From a virus: a DNA stretch of 44,251 bases. Made by a program: the position numbers and the translations under genes. Positions 5,389 to 12,383 of the stretch are shown here, in pieces; positions within the stretch are counted from its first letter, which is position 1, and each line of letters starts with the position of its first letter. Below the pieces are notes generated by a model. It had not been told where the DNA came from and did not search any database. It worked only from the letters and a program-made list of their open reading frames with translations. Where the stretch lies: IMG/VR virus record IMGVR_UViG_3300036845_000102, positions 1 through 44,251 of that record. One strand, given 5' to 3'.

Positions 5389-5567
5389 TGGGCTACCGGG
5401 TGATTGAGATGGGAAACGACCCCAGCCACGTGTGTGAGGACAACCTCCCGGGGGTATATGAGTACCCGCAGGGTACAGTGGTCGAGTGCGAGTGTGGACA
5501 GCGGTGGTGGATCAACCGCTTTCGTTTGTGGGACAAGACGTATTACCGCACCTCTGCTGAAGGCTGA
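5388..5567 (+). CDS. Small CxC-motif hypothetical protein
   Basis: A 59-aa protein whose ATG overlaps the preceding stop (TGATG), indicating translational coupling. It contains VECECGQRWW near residues 32-41 and one further Cys at residue 16, as in small zinc-binding actinophage proteins. There is no separate ribosome binding site. Function is unknown. Confidence 0.65.
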   Translation: MGYRVIEMGNDPSHVCEDNLPGVYEYPQGTVVECECGQRWWINRFRLWDKTYYRTSAEG

Positions 5568-5578
5568 GTGAGGGAGGT

Positions 5579-5619
5579 GGGGCCAGTCTCGTACTGGCCC
5601 CTGCCTTCTCCAATCAGAA
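5579..5619 (+). promoter_or_regulatory. Two-hairpin leader element (copy 3)
   Basis: GGGGCCAGT/ACTGGCCCC with a CTCGT loop (5579-5601) is followed by TTCT/AGAA with a CCAATC loop (5606-5619), ending at the AAGGGAG site. The layout is the same as at 4675 and 5031. The long stem is fully re-sequenced between copies while pairing is kept. Confidence 0.6.
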
Positions 5620-5629
5620 AGGGAGACAA

Positions 5630-5923
5630 TTGCTTATTGAGAAGATTTCTCAGGCAACTGGTAAGTGCAACACCCGAGAGATCGAGATTGACCCGATAGA
5701 CTATATCAAGTGGTCGGCCGGTTACTATGGTCACGTACAGGATGCCTTCCCGGATCTGTCCTACGATGACCGGGAGTTCCTGATCTCCGGTACCACTCCC
5801 GAGGAGTGGGATGCCATCTTCGAGTCCGAAGAGGATGACGACTTCACCGGTTACGAGCTGGCCGACACGAGTGATGGCAACGACCACACCGGCTTGCAGC
5901 CGGGGGAGGGAGACCGGTACTGA
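5630..5923 (+). CDS. Acidic hypothetical protein, TTG start
   Basis: A 97-aa protein. A TTG at 5630 with GGGAG five bases upstream is the best start. It is rich in D and E, particularly in the second half (ESEEDDDF). No domain is recognised. It follows a two-hairpin leader and is coupled to the next gene by a TGATG overlap. The unusual start codon should lower its translation. Confidence 0.68.
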   Translation: MLIEKISQATGKCNTREIEIDPIDYIKWSAGYYGHVQDAFPDLSYDDREFLISGTTPEEWDAIFESEEDDDFTGYELADTSDGNDHTGLQPGEGDRY

Positions 5924-6021
5924 TGGATTGGTTGGCTGTTGTCTGGTGCGCATTCCCAGTGCTGATAGTCATCTGGGGTTGCATTCGCCCGGACATTGAA
6001 GAAGAGATGGAGGACGAGTAA
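5923..6021 (+). CDS. Tiny membrane protein, 32 aa
   Basis: A short frame with ATG overlapping the preceding stop and its own TAA overlapping the next ATG. It encodes one hydrophobic segment (residues 3-21, ending in WGC) followed by a very acidic tail (DIEEEMEDE). Single-pass small phage membrane proteins of this kind can modulate host functions. Support comes from perfect start/stop overlaps and composition. Confidence 0.6.
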   Translation: MDWLAVVWCAFPVLIVIWGCIRPDIEEEMEDE

Positions 6022-6326
6022 TGGCTAAAGAGATCAATTACGAATTCCTGCGGGACTTCCTGGATTTCGCCGATGAGTGCTATACCGGGGGGAGCACCGG
6101 TAGCTCCGAGGCGGAATACCGGAAGGAGAGCACCGACTACTACATTGAGCAGCTGGAGGACGAAGTCAAGAAGATCCTCGCCGAAGCTGGCGAGCTGCCT
6201 GAGCCCTTCGAGCCGGGGTACTTCCGGAACTCTGAAGCCTTGTACGGAGACGTTCGCTGGTTTCGCACGGCACCAGACAATAACGGGTACGGACTTTGGT
6301 CACGAGTTGAGGTGACGGAGCTCTGA
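6021..6326 (+). CDS. PGYF-motif family protein (copy 3)
   Basis: A 101-aa protein with ATG overlapping the previous TAA. An acidic N-terminal helix region is followed by PFEPGYF near residue 68 and an end of WSRVEVTEL, matching the 4377 and 4726 products over the C-terminal half. The N-terminal half differs, so the conserved unit is the PGYF-to-RVxVT segment of about 35 residues. Unknown function. Confidence 0.72.
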   Translation: MAKEINYEFLRDFLDFADECYTGGSTGSSEAEYRKESTDYYIEQLEDEVKKILAEAGELPEPFEPGYFRNSEALYGDVRWFRTAPDNNGYGLWSRVEVTEL

Positions 6327-6541
6327 TGGACCAGAAAACGATTCTCAACCTGTTGATAGAGGGTGTGTCTCAGTACTTCGGTGAAGTAAACGGCGCGATC
6401 ATTCCGCCGATTCGGGGTATGGTCATCATCTACGATGGCACAGAAGTTGTGGTTGTCGGTGGAGAGATCGAGGTGACCCTTGCGGGACACTACGAGGACC
6501 ACGATTCCGTGACTAGCTATGTCGACGTGACGACACAGTAA
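6326..6541 (+). CDS. Hypothetical protein, last gene of rightward block 1
   Basis: A 71-aa protein with ATG overlapping the preceding TGA. Alternating hydrophobic residues (VVVVGGEIEVTLAG) point to a beta-rich fold. It ends the operon just before a strong terminator. No function is recognised. Confidence 0.7.
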   Translation: MDQKTILNLLIEGVSQYFGEVNGAIIPPIRGMVIIYDGTEVVVVGGEIEVTLAGHYEDHDSVTSYVDVTTQ

Positions 6542-6550
6542 ACACAAAGT

Positions 6551-6580
6551 AGCCCCTCCTGCCAGCTGGCAGGAGGGGCT
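6551..6580. terminator. Bidirectional intrinsic terminator
   Basis: A perfect 13-bp stem, AGCCCCTCCTGCC with GGCAGGAGGGGCT, has an AGCT loop. It is followed rightward by TTCTTGTTT and leftward by ACTTTGTGTT. It lies between convergent genes ending at 6541 and 6590, so it can stop transcription from both sides. Confidence 0.9.
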
Positions 6581-6589
6581 TTCTTGTTT

Positions 6590-6847
6590 CTACTCGTCTC
6601 TCAGCCGGGAGAGCTCCCAGTGTCGACGTCGCTCGGCTTGTGCGAACTTCGAGCCAGCTCTACGGAGAGCCTTCCGCAGCTTCTCTTCACCATCCGCGCC
6701 TTCAGCACGGAACGCGTCCACCTTGGTCCAGTGAACAACTGCCCAGAGGTACATCTCTTGGGCAATGTCCTCAGTGTCTACCATCGGCATGACACGGTGG
6801 AGGTACTTGGCCAGCCGTTGAACCATCTCGTCTAGTGAGTCACCCAT
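6590..6847 (-). CDS. Sigma-70 region-2-like small protein
   Basis: An 85-aa protein starting at ATG 6847, which overlaps the preceding stop. An upstream TTG at 6856 is less likely. Residues around 23-35 (VDTEDIAQEMYLWA) match the sigma region 2.1-2.2 pattern DxEDxxQE, which contacts the beta' clamp. The rest is helical and basic (RKALRR, ERRRHWELSR), and no region 4 exists. It is the last gene of the operon whose first gene encodes an ECF-like sigma factor. It may be a region-2-only co-sigma or a structural mimic of region 2. Confidence 0.6.
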   Translation of the reverse strand: MGDSLDEMVQRLAKYLHRVMPMVDTEDIAQEMYLWAVVHWTKVDAFRAEGADGEEKLRKALRRAGSKFAQAERRRHWELSRLRDE

Positions 6848-7614
6848 CAGTACCAAACCCCCCGGAACTCGAACCGCGTGTCTCTCGCCACCAACAGCTC
6901 AGGGTGTGACCCGTGGTCACGGTGCCAGTGCACCAGCCCTGTACCGTGCGCCCACTGAGGGGCGGTACTCTTGATGTACTCAGCCTCGGAGAACTTCATT
7001 CCACAGCCGACATTCATGTAGAACTTCGCATGGATGTCGAAGTTGTAGCCGGTGGCCACCGAGGTGAGCAACGGCCGGTGGGTGTGCCCGGCAATGACGC
7101 TCGCTCCGGTCGTCGCCACGACCGAGGTGCCCTTACTGTACTGATTGGCACTGGTCAATCCCCACTGGTGACCGTGACCGGCCACCACACCAGGGAACAC
7201 CTCGAAGATCTTCCGCTCGTACTTGATGCCCAATTCTTCGAGACCGAACAGGTTCTCGATGGACAGCGCCCGCAGGTGCCGGAAGGCCGGGAGACGGCTT
7301 GTGATGGACTGTGTGAACCTCGCCAGGTGGTTGGAGTAGCAGATCTGGAAGGTGGCGTCTGGAGCCGCCTCACGGTACTTCTGGAGCCATCCGTGGGTAG
7401 TGTCTATCTCGCGCTGTAGGTTGCCCTCAGCCTCTGCCGGAGTCCCTTGTACCCACCGGCCGATCGTGGTTGCGTCGCTCTCGTCACCTACATGGATGAT
7501 CTTGTCAGGCTGCACATCCTTTACCAACCGGAGCACCCGGTTGAGGTAGTCGTCATCCTGTAGCTCACACTGCCAGTCCGACAGGATTAGTGCCGTGCGA
7601 CGCCGCTCAGACAT
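6847..7614 (-). CDS. Calcineurin-like metallophosphoesterase
   Basis: A 255-aa protein with the metallophosphoesterase motif order. These are ILSDWQC near residue 10 (metal-binding Asp), HVGDESD near 41, SNHLAR near 95 (GNH-like), GHGHQ near 145 and GHTHRP near 176. The family hydrolyses phosphodiesters or phosphomonoesters with two metals; phage members often act on DNA or nucleotides. The start overlaps the preceding TAA. Location in the replication operon suggests DNA repair, processing or nucleotide turnover. Confidence 0.85.
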   Translation of the reverse strand: MSERRRTALILSDWQCELQDDDYLNRVLRLVKDVQPDKIIHVGDESDATTIGRWVQGTPAEAEGNLQREIDTTHGWLQKYREAAPDATFQICYSNHLARFTQSITSRLPAFRHLRALSIENLFGLEELGIKYERKIFEVFPGVVAGHGHQWGLTSANQYSKGTSVVATTGASVIAGHTHRPLLTSVATGYNFDIHAKFYMNVGCGMKFSEAEYIKSTAPQWAHGTGLVHWHRDHGSHPELLVARDTRFEFRGVWY

Positions 7615-8024
7615 TAGACTCCCCAGTTGACTTCCGACATGTCGTTACGGTCGTTGTCCACGACCGGGATATCATCAGCGGCCATGTTGACTCCCTGCCC
7701 AAGGGCAGAGCCCATGTTCCGCAGGCGGACCTCTTCGTCACGAGCGGCCTTGTCGGCCGCCTCGGCACCGAGGTTGCCGGAAGCCTCGATCAGGCCCGGG
7801 TAACCTACCGGCCTGCCAGCTCCACGGCTGTCCCAACCGCGCGGGTAGTCCGTGGGAATGGCGGGCGTAGTCGGCAAGATCTGGCCCCTCACGGTGCCGA
7901 GGATGTCCTGCAACGTGTCGAGAGACACGTCTTCCGATTCCACCATCCACGCCACCGTTTTCAATCCGTCATTATACGTGAATCGGAGTTGATTGCCCCC
8001 GACTTTCTTTACTGAGAGTGTCAT
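7614..8024 (-). CDS. Hypothetical protein
   Basis: A 136-aa protein. The N-terminal 50 residues form a plausible small alpha/beta unit (MTLSVKKVGGNQLRFTYND). The remainder is glycine/alanine/aspartate-rich and probably flexible. It overlaps both neighbours by a few bases. No recognised domain. Its position between primase and metallophosphoesterase genes points to replication, but that is context only. Confidence 0.7.
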   Translation of the reverse strand: MTLSVKKVGGNQLRFTYNDGLKTVAWMVESEDVSLDTLQDILGTVRGQILPTTPAIPTDYPRGWDSRGAGRPVGYPGLIEASGNLGAEAADKAARDEEVRLRNMGSALGQGVNMAADDIPVVDNDRNDMSEVNWGV

Positions 8025-8236
8025 GACCCCTCTTGAATCTTGTCATAAATGAGCTGAAGTGTGCTCTGGAACTTGTATTGCTGCGTTTGCGCAGCATCCC
8101 ACAAAACTTGAATGTCCTCAGGAACTTCAGAAGGCTTGAAGAAGTCTAGTGCACTTTCCAAATTACCTCCTGCCGACCAACCGCATAGAAAGTTGTGTGT
8201 TACCTGCGTCACTTTGATATTTTCGACATTAGCCAC
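8021..8236 (-). CDS. Small hypothetical protein
   Basis: A 71-aa helical protein. Its start lies inside the end of the primase TOPRIM gene, and its stop overlaps the following ATG. The sequence has a mildly acidic amphipathic character (LDFFKPSEVPEDIQVLWDAAQ). No family is recognised. Confidence 0.68.
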   Translation of the reverse strand: MANVENIKVTQVTHNFLCGWSAGGNLESALDFFKPSEVPEDIQVLWDAAQTQQYKFQSTLQLIYDKIQEGS

Positions 8237-8826
8237 GCTGGTCCTTCTTTCACAAGCATTGAGTTGACGTCTTCGCCGTCAGGCATCAGTATCGGTCGAG
8301 CTTTAATTTCCCTCGATAGAAACTGACCGAAATCCCTGCCCGGTTCGTCTCCATCGCAAAACGCATAGATAACCGGGAAATCCTCGAAGCAGCGCCGATA
8401 AAAAGATTTCCATGCTTTGACCCCAGGGACACCGACAGCAGGAATCGACGATTGGACCAGCGACAGCGTATCCATCTCACCTTCGGTGACACAGATATAC
8501 TCTCTGGCGGTGAAGAAGGACTCGACGTGGAACAGGTTCGTTTCGACCCCGGGGAGGTTGAGGTATTTCGGCCCATTGTCATCCTCGTTGACTGCGCGGA
8601 ATTTAAGATTGACACAACCAGTTCGGGTGATATAGGGAATACTGAGCCGACCACGGAACTGCTCTTGGCCGGGGAGCGGGTTGTCCACATATCCGAGTTG
8701 TTCACTTTCGGCGAACTCCTGAGATATTCCTCGTTCTTCCAAGTAGTCTAGTACCCGCCAGAGGCTTTGATTGTACGTTTCGGTACTCTGCGCCAGCAAG
8801 TTCCTTTGCTCTGCACTCAGCAGCAT
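8209..8826 (-). CDS. DNA primase, TOPRIM domain part
   Basis: A 205-aa protein resembling the DnaG catalytic core. RGRLSIPYITRTG (residues 58-70) and PKYLNLPG (86-93) are followed by the TOPRIM motifs VTEGEMDTLSL near 113-123 (catalytic Glu) and FCDGDEPGRDF near 156-166 (DxD metal site). TOPRIM primases make RNA primers for replication. There is no zinc domain here; it lies in the overlapping upstream gene, another frame. The ATG overlaps that gene by 125 nt and has only a distant GGAGG. It may start by reinitiation or be joined by a frameshift. Confidence 0.85.
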   Translation of the reverse strand: MLLSAEQRNLLAQSTETYNQSLWRVLDYLEERGISQEFAESEQLGYVDNPLPGQEQFRGRLSIPYITRTGCVNLKFRAVNEDDNGPKYLNLPGVETNLFHVESFFTAREYICVTEGEMDTLSLVQSSIPAVGVPGVKAWKSFYRRCFEDFPVIYAFCDGDEPGRDFGQFLSREIKARPILMPDGEDVNSMLVKEGPAWLMSKISK

Positions 8827-9031
8827 TACGGGTGCAACCCTCCATCTCCATAATCAGCTCGACGCCGTTCCAAGAACGGCCGCACACGTGGCAGTGGACA
8901 CGAGGGTTCTCGTCTACCGTAAGCGCCGAGGCGCTGGCGTGGTCGTCGTCATGTACGATGCACCGGATGCTCTGCCAAATCGGCCGATCAGAGACCATGA
9001 CACCGTAATGCGCGAGGATGGGGCCTATCAT
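8702..9031 (-). CDS. DNA primase, CHC2-type zinc-binding part
   Basis: A 109-aa frame. Residues 24-51 hold a C-x2-H and a C-x2-C pair (RCIVH and CHVCG), the pattern of the primase CHC2 zinc finger that recognises template. The following EMEGCTRNAAEC helix is also primase-like. The last 40 or so residues overlap the TOPRIM gene in another frame and look less family-like. It is therefore one half of a split primase; the alternative is a +1 programmed frameshift or a sequencing error joining the two. Confidence 0.78.
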   Translation of the reverse strand: MIGPILAHYGVMVSDRPIWQSIRCIVHDDDHASASALTVDENPRVHCHVCGRSWNGVELIMEMEGCTRNAAECRAKELAGAEYRNVQSKPLAGTRLLGRTRNISGVRRK

Positions 9032-9117
9032 CTACGCCTGAACCAGATGAAGAGAGCCAGGCAGAAAACGACACCTTCCACAAACCCGATAAAGAACATC
9101 TCAACAGGAGTCAGCAT
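9028..9117 (-). CDS. Tiny single-pass membrane protein, 29 aa
   Basis: ATG overlaps the preceding TGA and the TGA overlaps the primase zinc gene's ATG. The product has one hydrophobic helix (FFIGFVEGVVFCLALFIWF) followed by RRR, giving a predicted inside-positive tail. Support is from exact gene overlaps on both sides; the role is unknown. Confidence 0.6.
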   Translation of the reverse strand: MLTPVEMFFIGFVEGVVFCLALFIWFRRR

Positions 9118-9245
9118 CAGCTCGCCCCGTCTCCTCGTTTCTGTTGGCGCCAGCAAGGCTCACAGATGTACGGCTGGTCAGGGTGGTGGTACCTGCCGTC
9201 GCAGTGCCAGCAGCACTTGGGGTGCACGTCTGGCTTCTCTCTCAC
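9117..9245 (-). CDS. Small zinc-ribbon protein, 42 aa
   Basis: A GTG start overlaps the preceding stop (GTGA). The product has CCWHC at residues 11-15 and CEPC at 28-31, a compact four-cysteine zinc ribbon, with histidines between. Such mini zinc ribbons are common in actinophage genomes and may bind nucleic acid or protein. Exact overlaps with both neighbours support it. Confidence 0.65.
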   Translation of the reverse strand: MREKPDVHPKCCWHCDGRYHHPDQPYICEPCWRQQKRGDGAS

Positions 9246-9652
9246 GAGGCCCAATCTCCCAACCGGTGGATAATCAGGGCGTCGTCCCACGACTGACCCT
9301 TGACCTTGACGACCAACATCCCAGGAGGGGTCTTAGCGAGCCCTCTGTGGGCCCTGTAAGCCTCTCGCTGTGCTGCCAGGTCCTTCCACCAACCCTTGAC
9401 CCTCGCAGGGCTCAGAGCCCGCTCTGTGCGGTCCTGGTGTCGGGGGGTGAAGGTCTTCAGTTGGACCACGATCTGTCCTTCGGGGACACCTTCGGCCCAA
9501 CCGAGGGAGACGGTAAGGTCTCCCTCATCCTCAGTGCCTGCCAGATGCAGCCGCTCGGACGAGAGTCCGTGCTCTCGGAAATACTCCAGCAGTTGTTGCT
9601 CGGCTGCAAAGCCGTAATGCTTGTTGTTCAGTGCAGTGTTAGAACCTGTCAT
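9242..9652 (-). CDS. PD-(D/E)XK-like nuclease, resolvase type
   Basis: A 136-aa protein from ATG 9652; longer forms from 9670 or 9730 overlap the preceding gene further. An early helix with E (FAAEQQLLEYFREHG) is followed by GTEDEGDLTVSLGW and VVQLKTF, giving the order E...D...(E/Q)xK typical of small PD-(D/E)XK nucleases and Holliday junction resolvases. The central acidic residue is present and Q replaces the usual E before xK, as in some family members. It probably cuts branched or damaged DNA during replication. Confidence 0.6.
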   Translation of the reverse strand: MTGSNTALNNKHYGFAAEQQLLEYFREHGLSSERLHLAGTEDEGDLTVSLGWAEGVPEGQIVVQLKTFTPRHQDRTERALSPARVKGWWKDLAAQREAYRAHRGLAKTPPGMLVVKVKGQSWDDALIIHRLGDWAS

Positions 9653-9836
9653 TGATTGCCGCCAATTCATCCTCGGTCCCGAACCAAATGCCGGAGCCCT
9701 CTGTGTGCGCCGAATCAGCGCTAGCCACATAGGTGAACTTCTCCCCGTACTCGTAAACGTGGATGTACACCTTCCACCGAGTCGTCTCTATTTCAACCTT
9801 GCTCAGGCCATCTGCTCGGTGACGAACGAGCTCCAT
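9639..9836 (-). CDS. Small hypothetical protein
   Basis: A 65-aa protein. The middle is beta-like and tyrosine-rich (RWKVYIHVYEYGEKFTYV) and the end acidic. It is preceded by a 40-nt gap with an AT-rich inverted repeat. No family is recognised. Confidence 0.68.
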   Translation of the reverse strand: MELVRHRADGLSKVEIETTRWKVYIHVYEYGEKFTYVASADSAHTEGSGIWFGTEDELAAINDRF

Positions 9837-9847
9837 GCGGACCTCTC

Positions 9848-9868
9848 AATTTTTCCCAAAAAATTTTT
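9848..9868. repeat. AT-rich inverted repeat in gene gap
   Basis: AATTTTT and AAAAAATT/TTTTT runs form a short palindrome around CCC, in an otherwise GC-rich genome. On the minus strand it lies between the ATPase stop and the next start. It could be a weak pause or terminator, or it could melt easily. Confidence 0.4.
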
Positions 9869-9876
9869 CATGACTT

Positions 9877-10659
9877 TCACACAGACACTTCTTCAAACCA
9901 GCACTGTGAGGGGTCGGCCTTCAAAGTGAAGTACTCTTTTCCTGTCGGGTCCTGCTTACCGTGCCGGTTCTTCACTGCACAGATAGCCAGGTCACCAGAC
10001 CAGGGGATCGGCGCCACATTCAGGATGAGAGCCGGTAGCTGGGAAACCTTCTGCAAGATGGCCGAACGAGGCGGAACCGGATTGCCCGGCACCGCCTCAC
10101 TCGCGTGATGCACCAGGACAACACAAGCGGAGTAGTCACGAGCGATACCGGCCAGGTAGTCCACGATCCGCAGGGCCGTACCGTGCTCGCTGTCCTCTGC
10201 GTAGTTCACCCGCATGAGGACGTCCACCACTACCAGGACCGGTGGGACACCGAAGACTTCAATGAAGGCTTCGATCTCCTCTTCAATCTCCGGCAAGGTG
10301 GGGTTAGGACTGAAGTTCCACTTGATGTGGTCCGTCTCCGTCAGCTGGGCACTTGCCCAGTGCGGTTCGGTATGCATCCGTGCTTCGACCCGCTCGGTGG
10401 GCACCCGCAACCTGCGGGCGATCAACCGGGAAGCTACCGTCGTCTCGTCACTGTCGTTCGAGACGTAGAGCGTTGGCACCTTCCACATGTCCACCATGGC
10501 GAGGGTGACCAAGGTCTTGTAGGACCCTGGCACACCCGCGATCATGCAGAGGCTCCCTCGCCGAAACCTCACTCCGTTGTTGGCGAAGCTGGGGAACAGG
10601 TCAGGCAGAGCCTCACCTCTGTTGCCTTCCTGCTTCAAAGTCTTGGCGAGGGAAAGCAC
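9877..10659 (-). CDS. DnaB/RecA-like ATPase (putative replicative helicase)
   Basis: A 260-aa protein, GTG start with GGAGG upstream. A Walker A variant AGVPGSYKT lies at residues 41-49 with Tyr at the position before the lysine. Walker B-like VLVVVDV is near 140, and a VLVHHASE segment is near 183. The fold matches the RecA-like C-terminal domain of DnaB or RadA ATPases, without a DnaB N-terminal domain. With a split primase in the same operon, a replicative helicase or helicase-like loader is the best guess; a recombinase is possible. Confidence 0.75.
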   Translation of the reverse strand: MLSLAKTLKQEGNRGEALPDLFPSFANNGVRFRRGSLCMIAGVPGSYKTLVTLAMVDMWKVPTLYVSNDSDETTVASRLIARRLRVPTERVEARMHTEPHWASAQLTETDHIKWNFSPNPTLPEIEEEIEAFIEVFGVPPVLVVVDVLMRVNYAEDSEHGTALRIVDYLAGIARDYSACVVLVHHASEAVPGNPVPPRSAILQKVSQLPALILNVAPIPWSGDLAICAVKNRHGKQDPTGKEYFTLKADPSQCWFEEVSV

Positions 10660-10893
10660 TCAGTCCTCCGTGTCTACTGCCAGGTAGCGAATGGCCAGAC
10701 GAACGTTGGCCTGAGGGGGGTTAAAGTTGTCACCCAGCCGCTCGGCCTCTGCCACAATGTCATCCCACACCTGGTCAGGAATGCCGGAGAAGTCGTCATC
10801 ATACCAGAGCATACTACCACCGGCCACGGCCTTGAAAACGGCCACTGCCACAAGGTGGCGAGCGATGGTGTTCTGATCAGAAAGGAAATCCAT
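10660..10893 (-). CDS. Small acidic hypothetical protein
   Basis: A 77-aa helical protein, ATG overlapping the preceding stop, with GGAGG at its end serving the ATPase gene. Sequence features are a hydrophobic helix (LVAVAVFKAVAGG) and acidic stretches. It may be a partner of the downstream ATPase by coupling, but the function is unknown. Confidence 0.68.
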   Translation of the reverse strand: MDFLSDQNTIARHLVAVAVFKAVAGGSMLWYDDDFSGIPDQVWDDIVAEAERLGDNFNPPQANVRLAIRYLAVDTED

Positions 10894-11279
10894 CAGCTGT
10901 TAACCCACTCGGGCTTGCACTGGACGTTGCGGTCCTTGTGGGGGCACATGAAGCCAGCCCACTCACCCTTCGGGTTCTTGGCACTCGGAGCGCACTTGCC
11001 GGTCTTGTAGACCCGCTCTCCGTGGATGCAGGCGTGCCCGGAGCCGCCAGCAGGGGCGGCGAAGGCGGGGGGAATGTACGCAGCGGGAGCGCTAGCCGCC
11101 GCCGGAGCAGGGCTCGGCGGGACGGCCTCCGGAAAGGCCCCGTTGAGATCCGCCAGGACAACCTGGAGCTGCTCGATGATGGTCGTCGGGCCAGGAGTGA
11201 AGTACTCCTCGGCAGTGAACTCCACCTCAGCGTAGCAGTACTGAGCGTTGCCAGGGAGCCGGAACGTGATGTTAGCCAT
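10893..11279 (-). CDS. Three-part protein with C-terminal zinc motif
   Basis: A 128-aa protein. A beta-like N-terminus (1-50) is joined by a proline/alanine linker (51-80) to a C-terminal region with C-H-x-G (HACIHGE) and further Cys at KCAPS, MCPHK and QCKPE. That is a likely zinc site of about 40 residues. The layout, a compact domain plus flexible linker plus metal-binding tail, is often seen in phage DNA-replication proteins such as single-strand-binding factors. I suggest DNA binding but do not recognise the family. Confidence 0.6.
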   Translation of the reverse strand: MANITFRLPGNAQYCYAEVEFTAEEYFTPGPTTIIEQLQVVLADLNGAFPEAVPPSPAPAAASAPAAYIPPAFAAPAGGSGHACIHGERVYKTGKCAPSAKNPKGEWAGFMCPHKDRNVQCKPEWVNS

Positions 11280-11509
11280 TAGTCCTCTTCCACCAATTCG
11301 ATTGCCTTGTAAACCACACCATATTCAAACGGACTTTCCACGTCATCATCGACCTCGAAGTCACCGAGGTCGACCTGCCGTGCACACTGGTGACACAGGC
11401 TGACGTACAACTCGTTGTACGCCTCTTCCCTCGCCTCTTCCTCACTCTCTGCTTCCACTTCCACAGAGGCGGACGCGGTGGCGTGGAAGGCCACCCGGTA
11501 CTTAGCCAT
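11279..11509 (-). CDS. Small acidic hypothetical protein
   Basis: A 76-aa protein. It begins with a strand-rich segment (KYRVAFHATASASVEVEA) followed by an acidic helix (EEEAREEAYNELY), a form common in small actinophage proteins. One CHQC pair may bind metal. The start overlaps the nuclease stop by eight bases. Confidence 0.7.
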   Translation of the reverse strand: MAKYRVAFHATASASVEVEAESEEEAREEAYNELYVSLCHQCARQVDLGDFEVDDDVESPFEYGVVYKAIELVEED

Positions 11510-12383
11510 TCAACACCTTCTCTATCGTGTACAGGTGAGCATCCTTGCCGCCGAAGGCGGCGCAAGCATTGTTCACACTGCACCAGTTGCAAAGGTTGGT
11601 CTTGTGAGGCAGGAACACCTTGTTCTGTACCGCTGTCTTGAACTGTACACCCATCTGACCCAAGCTGTCAATGGTATAGCCGGACAGATTGTAAAGGGCG
11701 CTCAGCTTGCCGAGACGGGGGTTGTAGTACGCACCCCACTTGGGGCGCTCCCCATACTGGAGCTCCGTGCCGACAGCATACGTGCCAAGCTGGAGATCCG
11801 ACTCCGGCATCCGAGAGCCGGTCTTGATGTCCACGACGATCAGATCCCCCGTGTCCGGGTGGGTAAACACCCGGTCGATGGAACCCTTGAACTTCCAGCC
11901 GTGCAGTTCGAAGTCCAGCGGAAGCTCGCAGGCGAGGCCGAAGTACTCCACCTCACCAGTGTCCGAGTCGAAGCCGTCAATGGCTCCGTCCCAGACAGAC
12001 CAGTTGGTCTCGGTCCTCCACTCAATGTACTTGCGTACGAACTGAGGGCCAAGCTCCATCCACCGCAGGTAGTCCTCACCATCCGGCAGGTTCTTCTTCT
12101 TGCCTGCCGTACGCCACTTGGACACATCCGGGAACCGCTGCTGCTGGTCCTCGATCTCCTTGTTGAACACCTCGGCCCACACGAGGTCCACCATGGCATC
12201 GTTGAATCCTTCAAGGTCCCATCGTTCGGTCACCTCGTGGACGGCACGTCCACCAGCGAACCAGAAGGCGGGAATCTCAGGGACGTGGGCGATCTTCTCA
12301 AGGAAGTACCGCTGGCCACAGTCCATGTAGCTGGATAAGGAAGAGTAGCTGAAGTGCGGAGGAACCCACTTGGCGTCAGGCAC
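11502..12383 (-). CDS. Cas4/RecB-like PD-(D/E)XK exonuclease
   Basis: A 293-aa protein. GTG at 12383 is chosen because GAGGAAGG precedes it and it overlaps the sigma gene's TGA; a start at 12437 would overlap further. SYSSLSSYMDCGQRYFL near the N-terminus is the classic first motif. DRVFTHPDTG...VVDIKTG provides the D and (E/D)xK residues, and QLGTY matches the QxxxY motif. Cysteines at the first motif and in CNWCSVNNAC fit a 4Fe-4S cluster as in Cas4 and AddB. It likely resects double-strand ends for recombination-dependent replication. Confidence 0.88.
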   Translation of the reverse strand: MPDAKWVPPHFSYSSLSSYMDCGQRYFLEKIAHVPEIPAFWFAGGRAVHEVTERWDLEGFNDAMVDLVWAEVFNKEIEDQQQRFPDVSKWRTAGKKKNLPDGEDYLRWMELGPQFVRKYIEWRTETNWSVWDGAIDGFDSDTGEVEYFGLACELPLDFELHGWKFKGSIDRVFTHPDTGDLIVVDIKTGSRMPESDLQLGTYAVGTELQYGERPKWGAYYNPRLGKLSALYNLSGYTIDSLGQMGVQFKTAVQNKVFLPHKTNLCNWCSVNNACAAFGGKDAHLYTIEKVLNG

